Below, one piece after another: positions 25,786-34,300 of a DNA stretch of 64,000 nucleotides (positions are counted from its first letter, which is position 1; every line of letters begins with the position of its first letter). The stretch is taken from the NCBI GenBank assembly GCA_026705345.1, contig JAPPAV010000073.1, positions 22,940-86,939 on the forward strand, given 5' to 3'. This DNA comes from Gammaproteobacteria bacterium (lineage in GTDB: Bacteria; Pseudomonadota; Gammaproteobacteria; Pseudomonadales; Azotimanducaceae). Made by a program: the position numbers and the translations under genes. The notes beneath the pieces are model-generated. The model ran no database searches. It was not told the origin of the DNA and saw only the letters and a program-made list of their open reading frames with translations.

Positions 25786-28700
25786 ATGGTCAAGCCGACG
25801 GATGTGTCGCGGGCGCTGTTGTTTGCCTTGTCTTGCCTGATCGCCGGATGGGCATGGCCGGGAGCCCAAGTCGAGATGTTCTCGCCGACCGGCTACGCGA
25901 AGGATGTCCGCCAGGTCGGGGTGCGCTTCAGCGAAGCCATGGTCGCACTCGGCGACCCCGGGCGTTTGGATCCGTTCAGCGTTGATTGCGAGGTTCCCGG
26001 AAACGGCCGCTGGATCGACGAGCGCAACTGGGTCTACGACTTCGACTACGACGTTCCGGGTGCCGTGCGCTGCGGTTTCCAACTGCGCAACGACGTTCGG
26101 ACATTGGCCGGGGAGCGGATCCACGCCCCGCCGGAATACGCGTTCCACTCCGGCGGGCCAGCCATTGTCGGTCGGGAACCCCATGGGGGTGCCGACGAAC
26201 GGCAGGTGTTCATGCTGGCCCTCGACGCCGTGGCCGATCCCGATTCCATTCGCGAACACGTGCGCTGCCGGATCAAAGGTTCGGACGCAACCCGTCCAAT
26301 CGACTTGGTTAAGGGTTCTGAGCGGTCCAAGATCCTGGACGCTTTGCAGGCGGCAGGCACCCACTATGTCGGAGAGCTCGTCGAGTCGGCCAGCCGCCAT
26401 TTGCCCGCCGCCGACGAGCACGAGACGCGCATCCGCGCCCTCGAGAGAATCGAGATGGCGCGTTGCCGCAATCCCCTGCCCCCGGGTAGCGACGTCGAGT
26501 TGATCTGGGGTGCCGGTGTTGCCGCGCTAAACGGCATGGCAACGACACGGGAGCGCTCCGTGTCGTTCTCCGTACGACCCGATTTTCGCGCGCTGCTCGA
26601 GTGCACCGACAGATTCGAGGACCGCTGCGTCGGCGGCATTCACATCCGCTTCACCGCGCCTGTAAGCCGCGAACTTGCCGCCGGTATCCGACTATTGGAC
26701 GAGGACGGCGCCATCGTGCCAGCCGAGATGGACGACGGACCGCACGTCGGTCGCATCGACTACCCCAAGGCGTTCGAAGACCAAACGTCCTACCGAGCCG
26801 AACTCGTTGCGCCAATCACCGATGTAGACGGTCGTGCCCTGGCCAATGCGTCGAGTTTTCCAGCGACCCTGCAATTCGGCAGACTGCCTCCGGGGGCAAG
26901 CTTCGGCCGCGGCATTCGCGTCGTCGAGCGGGACGCGGGTGCCCTAGCGCCTGTCCTGCTGCGACGCGTCGAGGAACCTCTTAGCGGCCGGCGTCTCCGT
27001 GTCGCCGAAGATTCCGAAATCGTCGAGTGGGTGCGCCGGGTCTGGCGCATGCCCGACGCGGAGGGAGACGAGTGGGTCGGGTCGGCATCCGGGCGATCGG
27101 CATTCGAAGCCGTCGAGTCGGGAGCTGCCTTCACGTTTTCGCCGGGCAGCGCCGATCACCCGTATCGGGTTGCCGGCGTGCCGCTGGCGGGTCCGGGGTT
27201 CCATGTGGTGGAGCTCGAGTTGCCGGCTGCGGGAAGCCTTCCTCGCCGATACGTGGCGGGCTTGATCGTTGTCACCGACCTGGCGGTCCACCTTCACCGA
27301 GCCAAGGAATCGTCCGTGGTCTGGGTCACCGGACTCTCCGACGGAAAGCCGGTCGAGGGTGCCGACATCGCGATTGTCGATTCGTGCACGGGAGAGACGG
27401 TTGCACGGGCAGCGACCGATCCCGACGGGCTCGCAACGCTTCCAGGAACACTGCCCTGGAGCGAAACCTGCGGCCGCCTAGTGACCGCCCGCAAGGACGG
27501 CGAACTCGCGGTCGCATACGGGTCCCGCCGGCATCGTGAGCTGCGGCCCACGGTCGTTGCCCATGCGGTTCTCGACCGCGCCATCTTTCAGCCTGGCGAG
27601 ACCGTGTCGATGAAGCTCGTTGTTCGCCTTGGCACCTCCGAAGGCTTGGTTGTACCGCCGGGACTACCCTCGAAGGTGAAGGTTTCGATCGAACAGTACT
27701 GGACGGACGAGCGGCACGAGGCGAGCGTCGACCTGGACGAAGACGGGACCGCCCAGGCTTCGTTTGACCTTCCCTCGAGCGCAAGACTCGGCTGGTACAC
27801 GGTCGACCTCGAATTCAACGGGAGGAAGCACCGTGTGGGCGACATCAGGGTCGAACGGTTCCGCGTGGGGACGATGCGCGCCGCCATCCTCGGTCCCGAG
27901 GGACCTCTCGTCAACACGGGTACCGTACCGATCACGCTGTCGCTCGAACACCTCGCCGGCGGCGGAGCCGCATCGGTTCCGGTCTCGGTGAGGACAACCG
28001 TTCGCCCGTGGTTCTATCACTGGGAGCGGCGTGAGCCGCAGGAACCGCGGACAGCATCCGCGACGCTGGACTCCAGAGGCACTGCTGAGATCGACGTGCC
28101 GCTACCACGCTTGGAACGTAAAGGCCTCCTGGACCTGGAAATGGACTACCAGGACGCCAATGGACAACGAAAAACCGCGTCGAAACGCATTGAGGTATGG
28201 CCGGCGGCCATCGACTTGACGGTACAGCAAGACGACACCCGCCTCGAGGACAGGCGAATCCTGGTGAAGGCGGTCGGGCTCGATGGCACGGCCGCCACGG
28301 GAGTGCCGGTCGAAGCGAGCATCAGGTATCCCCCGTACTACGACGATGCCCGCCTGCCCGGCGGTTTCCGCAGCTACCGACGGGATTCCGAATCGCGCTT
28401 GATCGCGACCTGTTCGGGCCACACCGACGCCTCGGGGTCGCTTGGTTGCACCGTGCCGCCGGAGGCCCCGGACGCTGTGCTCGTGGAGGCGACGGGGTGG
28501 GACGAAAACGGCAATACGACGCGTACGGCTCGGACCACGGGGTATTGGTCACACGCACCCCGCGACGAGTGGCTCGAGGTCGAAGCGGAAAGGACGTTCG
28601 CGGTGGGCGAGACCGTACCCATCACCCTGGACCTCCCGTTCGCGGAAGCGACGGTGCTGACCACGGTACACCGGGAGGGGGTTCTCGCCGCTTTCGTCGA

Positions 28701-31320
28701 GCGCGTCACGGGGCCGCAAGCCGTCATCAACGTACCCGTACGACACAACTACGCGCCCAACGTCGAGGTCTCCGTATTGGCCATCCGTCCCCGCGTCCAA
28801 CCCGCTGTTCGGCTCGAGACGCAGCCCGTGGTGCCCGACCCGCGTCGCCCCGATTCGTGGTACGGAACGTCGCGGTCGTCTGGGCCTCGGGATTTCACCC
28901 TGTCCACTACCGACGGGCCCGACTACCGCCTCGAGACCGTGGATGTGCGCGTGGCCCTGGATAGGCACACCCTGTCCGTGAACGTCGAGCCCGATCGGGA
29001 CGTCTACCGCACCCGGGATCGGGCCCGGGTGCGAATCACGGTCCTGGGACCTGACGGACGCCCACGCCCCGGCACCGAGGTCGCCTTGGTCGCGGTGGAC
29101 GAGGGATTGTTGGAGCTCAAGGCCAACCAAACCTGGGACATCCTCAAGGCCATGATGGCCGAGCGCTATGCCTGGCTCGATACGTCGACCGGCATGCAGC
29201 GGCTGCCACGAACGTTCGATCTAGGCCCGGACACCGAGACCGTGATCGTGACCGGCTCCTATGTGCGCAACTCCGGTTTCGATGTGGAACCCGTGGAGGA
29301 CAGTCCCGCGATGCGCGAGCGTTTCGACTCGCTGCTGCTGTGGCGCGGGCGCGTGGCGATGGACGGCGAGGGCACCGCCGAGGCCGAAATCCCCTTGAAC
29401 GACCTCCTGACGTCGTTCCGCATCGTCGCGGTCGCCACGGCCGGGGAAGACCTGTTCGGCACCGGCGAGGCAACGATTCGAACCACCCAGGATCTCATCG
29501 CCCACCCCGGCCTGCCCGAAGTGGTCCGGGAGGGCGATCGGTTCGACGCGGTGTTCACCGTGCGCAACGCCTCGGAGACGGCCAGAAGGATCAGCGTGAC
29601 GGCCCGGGCCGAGGGGCTTCCCAAGCTGCGAGAGAAACGTCTGAGGCTGCGGCCCGGCCAGATGCGCGAAGTGTCCTGGCCGGTCACGGTTCCCGCCGGC
29701 GTCGACGGCATCGACTGGGAATTCGTGGCGACGGCTAGGCTCGCCGCCGACCGACTGGCCGCACGACAGACGGTTCATCCCGCCGTGCCGGTTCGGGTTC
29801 AACAGGCAACGTTGACGCAACTGGCCGCACCCCGGGAACTGCCGGTCGAAGCGCCGGACAATGCGCTGCCGGGTCGAGGGGGCATCAGGGTCTCTCTGCT
29901 GCCAAGCCTGGCCGACAATCTCGCCTCCGTCCGCGAGGCGATGGCCCGCTACCGCTACAGTTGCGTGGAGCAGGTGGTCTCGGCCGCAGTCGTCCTGGAC
30001 GACGAGGCGCGTTGGTCGGCGGCGATGGAGTCCGCCCGGGCGTCCCTGGACGACGACGGCCTGCTGCGGTTCTTTCCCAGTGCGGCACTGCAGGGCTCCC
30101 CGGTCCTGACGGCCTACGTCCTGACCATCGCCGATGCGGCAGGGAAATCCATTCCCGACGACCTCCGGGAATCGATGGTCGAAGGTCTAGAGGGCTACCT
30201 TGCCAAGCGTGTCGTCCGCAACGGCGTGTTCCCGGCGGCAGATTCGCACGTGCGCCAATTGACCGCGCTGGCCGCCTTGGCGCGATACGGCCCGGTCGAT
30301 CACGCGATGCTCGATCAGATGGAAGTCAATGCCGAGACGCTACCCACCTCCGGGCTCCTGGATTGGATCGACATCCTGGTCCGCGTGCTTCCCGAAGATG
30401 AACGGTTGACCGTGGCGAAGGACGTGCTGCGGATACGAATGAACCTGCAGGGAACAACCATGGGATTCTCGACGGAGCGCCGGGACCGGCTGTGGTGGCT
30501 GATGGTCGCGCCGGACGGCAACGCCGCGCGCGCGATCCTCTCGGTGCTCGACGACCCGGATTGGCGCCCCGAGGTGCCGCGCATGGTGCGCGGTCTGTTC
30601 GGACGCCAGGTTCGGGGGCGCTGGCAGACCACCGTCGCGAATGCCTGGGGCTCGGTCGCGGCAGGCGCCTACCGGGCGGCTTTCGAAGCCGGGCCGGTCA
30701 CGGGTGCGAGCACCGTACGATTGGGCGAAGTGCACCAGCAGGCCCTCTGGCCTGGCCCCGGGGATGCCGTCGCGTTACCCGAGCCAATCGAACTGCCCTG
30801 GTCTGCGGCCCAAACCCTGGCACTGTCCCACCAGGGCACGGGAGCCCCTTGGGGCACGGTCGAACTCCGTGCCGCGGTGCCATTGACCGAACCCGCCGAA
30901 CGCGGCTACCGAATCGTCCGGCACCTGAACGCCGTGGAGCGAAAGAACGCCCGCCGATGGTCACGGGGCGACGTCGCCCAAGTCGTCCTGGAGATCGATG
31001 CCGACGCCGATATGACCTGGGTGGTCGTGGAGGATCCGCTGCCGCCTGGCGCCGTCGTGCTCGGCAGCGGCCTCGGCGGCGACTCCTCGATCCTCTCGGC
31101 GACCCATGTACGCGGCGACCGCTGGCCCGTGTTCACCGAGCGCGACTTCGACAGCTACCGGGCCTACTACCGCTACGTGCCGAAAGGTCGTACGACCTTG
31201 CGCTACAACGTCCGCTACAACACGGCAGGCACCTTCCAACTGCCGCCCACCCGGATCGAGGCGATGTACGCGCCGGAGATGCATGCCGAACTGCCGATCG
31301 AGGTCGTGGCGATCCGGTGA
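25786..31320 (+). CDS. Alpha-2-macroglobulin family protein, copy 2 (thioester intact)
   Basis: A 1844-aa paralogue of copy 1 (ATG 25786; GTG 25780 in frame is an alternative). It has a signal peptide, then VEMFSPTGYAKDVRQVGVRF and the same domain order: Ig-like N-domain, macroglobulin beta domains, a variable bait-like segment (about 1110-1182), the A2M core from about 1183, the thioester domain and the C-terminal beta domain. The thioester motif is present: RYRYSCVEQVVSA with Cys1393 and Gln1396. Such proteins undergo bait cleavage by a protease and then covalently trap it in the periplasm or outside the cell. The bait-like segment contains ETVIVTGSYVRNSGF, which looks like the start of a TonB-receptor plug. 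Copy 3 follows by 16 bp. Confidence 0.93.
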   Translation: MVKPTDVSRALLFALSCLIAGWAWPGAQVEMFSPTGYAKDVRQVGVRFSEAMVALGDPGRLDPFSVDCEVPGNGRWIDERNWVYDFDYDVPGAVRCGFQLRNDVRTLAGERIHAPPEYAFHSGGPAIVGREPHGGADERQVFMLALDAVADPDSIREHVRCRIKGSDATRPIDLVKGSERSKILDALQAAGTHYVGELVESASRHLPAADEHETRIRALERIEMARCRNPLPPGSDVELIWGAGVAALNGMATTRERSVSFSVRPDFRALLECTDRFEDRCVGGIHIRFTAPVSRELAAGIRLLDEDGAIVPAEMDDGPHVGRIDYPKAFEDQTSYRAELVAPITDVDGRALANASSFPATLQFGRLPPGASFGRGIRVVERDAGALAPVLLRRVEEPLSGRRLRVAEDSEIVEWVRRVWRMPDAEGDEWVGSASGRSAFEAVESGAAFTFSPGSADHPYRVAGVPLAGPGFHVVELELPAAGSLPRRYVAGLIVVTDLAVHLHRAKESSVVWVTGLSDGKPVEGADIAIVDSCTGETVARAATDPDGLATLPGTLPWSETCGRLVTARKDGELAVAYGSRRHRELRPTVVAHAVLDRAIFQPGETVSMKLVVRLGTSEGLVVPPGLPSKVKVSIEQYWTDERHEASVDLDEDGTAQASFDLPSSARLGWYTVDLEFNGRKHRVGDIRVERFRVGTMRAAILGPEGPLVNTGTVPITLSLEHLAGGGAASVPVSVRTTVRPWFYHWERREPQEPRTASATLDSRGTAEIDVPLPRLERKGLLDLEMDYQDANGQRKTASKRIEVWPAAIDLTVQQDDTRLEDRRILVKAVGLDGTAATGVPVEASIRYPPYYDDARLPGGFRSYRRDSESRLIATCSGHTDASGSLGCTVPPEAPDAVLVEATGWDENGNTTRTARTTGYWSHAPRDEWLEVEAERTFAVGETVPITLDLPFAEATVLTTVHREGVLAAFVERVTGPQAVINVPVRHNYAPNVEVSVLAIRPRVQPAVRLETQPVVPDPRRPDSWYGTSRSSGPRDFTLSTTDGPDYRLETVDVRVALDRHTLSVNVEPDRDVYRTRDRARVRITVLGPDGRPRPGTEVALVAVDEGLLELKANQTWDILKAMMAERYAWLDTSTGMQRLPRTFDLGPDTETVIVTGSYVRNSGFDVEPVEDSPAMRERFDSLLLWRGRVAMDGEGTAEAEIPLNDLLTSFRIVAVATAGEDLFGTGEATIRTTQDLIAHPGLPEVVREGDRFDAVFTVRNASETARRISVTARAEGLPKLREKRLRLRPGQMREVSWPVTVPAGVDGIDWEFVATARLAADRLAARQTVHPAVPVRVQQATLTQLAAPRELPVEAPDNALPGRGGIRVSLLPSLADNLASVREAMARYRYSCVEQVVSAAVVLDDEARWSAAMESARASLDDDGLLRFFPSAALQGSPVLTAYVLTIADAAGKSIPDDLRESMVEGLEGYLAKRVVRNGVFPAADSHVRQLTALAALARYGPVDHAMLDQMEVNAETLPTSGLLDWIDILVRVLPEDERLTVAKDVLRIRMNLQGTTMGFSTERRDRLWWLMVAPDGNAARAILSVLDDPDWRPEVPRMVRGLFGRQVRGRWQTTVANAWGSVAAGAYRAAFEAGPVTGASTVRLGEVHQQALWPGPGDAVALPEPIELPWSAAQTLALSHQGTGAPWGTVELRAAVPLTEPAERGYRIVRHLNAVERKNARRWSRGDVAQVVLEIDADADMTWVVVEDPLPPGAVVLGSGLGGDSSILSATHVRGDRWPVFTERDFDSYRAYYRYVPKGRTTLRYNVRYNTAGTFQLPPTRIEAMYAPEMHAELPIEVVAIR

Positions 31321-31336
31321 CGGACCGGAGGGAACA

Positions 31337-34300
31337 GTGAACCGGGCCTCATCCGCCGCGCGCCCTCCGCTCCTCGCGGTGGTCGCGCTCGGTGCAAACC
31401 TGGTCGGTGCCGAAGCCCGGATCGAGTCGTTCTCGCCGACCGGCTATACGAAGGACGCAACCCAGGTCGCGGTCCGTTTTTCCGAAGCCATGGTCGCCCT
31501 GGGCGACCCCGAGATATCGGACCCGTTCGCCATCCGGTGCGCCGTCCCGGGTACCGGGCGCTGGATCGACGAGCGGAACTGGGTGTACGACTTCGACTAC
31601 GACGTGCCCGGTGCCGAATCGTGTCGCTTCACGCTGCGCCGCGGTGTCCGGTCCCTCGCCGGCGAACGTGTCGCCGGTCCACGCGAACATCGGTTCCACA
31701 CCGGCGGCCCCAGCATCCTTCGCCATGCGCCGGACGCGACGATCGACGAACGGCAGGTCTTTCTGCTCGCCCTCGATGCCGACGCGGACCCCGATTCCAT
31801 CCGCGATCATGTCGGCTGCCGGGTGGAGGGCCGCGGGAACGTCGGCGTCGCCTTGGTAGAGGGCGAGGCCCGGACCGAGATCCTCGATGCCTTGGCGAAG
31901 CATAGCCGTTACACCCTCGACGGGCTGATTCGCGAGGCAGGCAAGCACCTGCCGCCGGCCGAGTCAGACGCAGGGCGGACACGCGCACTACAGCGGATCG
32001 TGGCCCTGCGTTGCAGGGAGGATCTTCCCGGGGGCGCCACCGTCAATCTGATGTGGGGGTCGAACGTCGCCGCACACAACGACGTCACCGGCGAGTCGGA
32101 CCAGATCCTAGCCTTCAAAGTGACCGCTTTCCGGGCGAACGTCCACTACGAATACCACGACGGGGTCCTACCCCTGCCCATGTACATCTGGTTCAGCTCG
32201 CCGGTGGCGCGCGAGTTCGCCAATCGCTTCCGCATCGTCGATTCCGCTGGCCGAACCGTGCCCGGGCAGTTCCAAGGAGACGCCGAGATCCGGCGCATAG
32301 ACTTTCCGGGACCTTTCCGCGAGGACAGCGACTACCGCCTCGAGCTGACTGGACCGATCCACGACATCGATGGCCGGCCGCTGGCGAATGCATCGAGCTT
32401 CCCTCGGCGACTCCGAACGTCGCGTTTGCCGCCCGGGATTACCTTCGGCGGACGGCTGCGCGTCGTGGAGGCGTTGGACCCGATCGGCGTGCCGGTGCTC
32501 GTGCGGCGGCCGAGCGATCCCCGCATCGTCGTGCGGCGAATGCGGGCGGAAGACGACGCCGAGCTACTGGCCTGGCTGCGACGAATCAACGCGCACATGC
32601 GTGACCCGGCGCGCCACGCCGAGGGATGGCCCGGCGCCGATGAGTCGATATTCGAGCCCGACGCGCCCACGGAGGGATTCGACCTACCTCTCGCCGACTT
32701 CGATGCTCCGTTCCAGATCGTCCCGGTTCCGCTACCCGGGAGCGGCTTTCACGTTGTCGAGGTGGCCCTGCCCTGGGAGCAGGATGTCCACGGGGGTCGT
32801 TACGTCTCGGCCGGCGTGCTCGCGACCGGTCTTGGCGTGCATTTCCTGCACGGACGCACATCCTCCATCGTGTGGGTCACCAAACTCTCCGACGCTTCGC
32901 CCGTCCCCGACGCCGCGATCCGCATCACCGACCCCTGCAGCGGCCGACGGCTGTGGCTCGGCCGCACCAACGCGAGCGGCATCGCCACGGTTGCCCAATC
33001 GCTGCCCGCGGACGAGGACTGTCCCGACTTCCGGGGCGCATTCCTGGTCTCGGCACGGACGCCGACCGACTTCGGCTACGTGATCGGCGACGGTCGGCGC
33101 TACGACGGTGCGACGGCGTTGCGGGTGCACACGATCCTCGACCGCTCGCTGTTCCAACCCGGCCAGACGGTCTCCATGAAGCATGTCCTTAGGCAGGCAA
33201 CGCCCGATGGACTCGCCCTGCCTCCCGGCCTCCCGGCGGCGATGGAAGTCGCGATCGAGCATGCCGGCACCGGCGAGACCCATTCCGAGACCATCGACGT
33301 GGACGAGACGGGGACGGCGCTCGGCACCTTCCAGTTGCCGAAGGAAGCCTCGCTGGGCTACTACACGATCGAAGTTCGGCTCGGCGAACAACGGCGGCCG
33401 AGCGGCCAGTTCCGTGTCGAGAACTTCAAGGCCCAGACGATGCGGGCAACCGTCGACGGACCCACCAGGCCACTTGTCCGACCCGCGTCGGTACCCCTCA
33501 CGCTGTCGGTGAAGCACCTCGCGGGCGGCGGCGCCGCCCTCCAGGAGATCGACGTTCGTGTCCACCGATACGCCCCCGGGCACCCGGGGGAACCAGTGAC
33601 GCAGGTCGCAGCGGTCACCTTGGACGAGAACGGCGAAACCGCCTTTGTCGTCGAAGACCTTGGACGGCCGGACACGCACACGATCTTTGTCGTGGAGTTC
33701 GACTACGCCGACGCCAACGGCCAGATCGCCACCGCATCGGGACATTTCGAGCTTTGGCCGGCAGCGCTCCGGCTTCGGATCGAAGGCGTGACAAACGCGC
33801 CATCAGGCGCTCGTGCTCTGCGCATCGCGGCCTTGGACCTCGACGGCCAGCCCCTCGGCGGTCAAGAGGTGCAGGCAAGCCTGTTCTCCCTCGTCGAGGA
33901 ACGTCACCAGAAGCGCCTGCCCGGGGGATTCCGCGCCTCGTCCTACGTGAGTGATCGGAAACACGAGGCCGATTGCTCCGGTAGAACCGACACAGACGGC
34001 ATTCTCGAATGCGCAATACCGCCGCATCTCGACGGGACCGTCGAGGTGGAAGCCGTCGCCCTCGACGAGGATGGCAACGCCGCCAAGGCAAAGGACTGGA
34101 TCTTGCCCGACAGCGACTTCCTCGAAACGGATGAATACAAGCTCCACCTGCCAGGCGAGCGTGCAACCATTGCCCTCGATTCGCCCTTCGCCAACGCGAC
34201 GGCCCTGGTGTCCGTCCATGGCCACGGCGTGCTCGATGCATTCGTGACCGAACTCGACGGACCCCGGGCCGTGGTCGAGATTCCGATCCGGCACGGCTAC

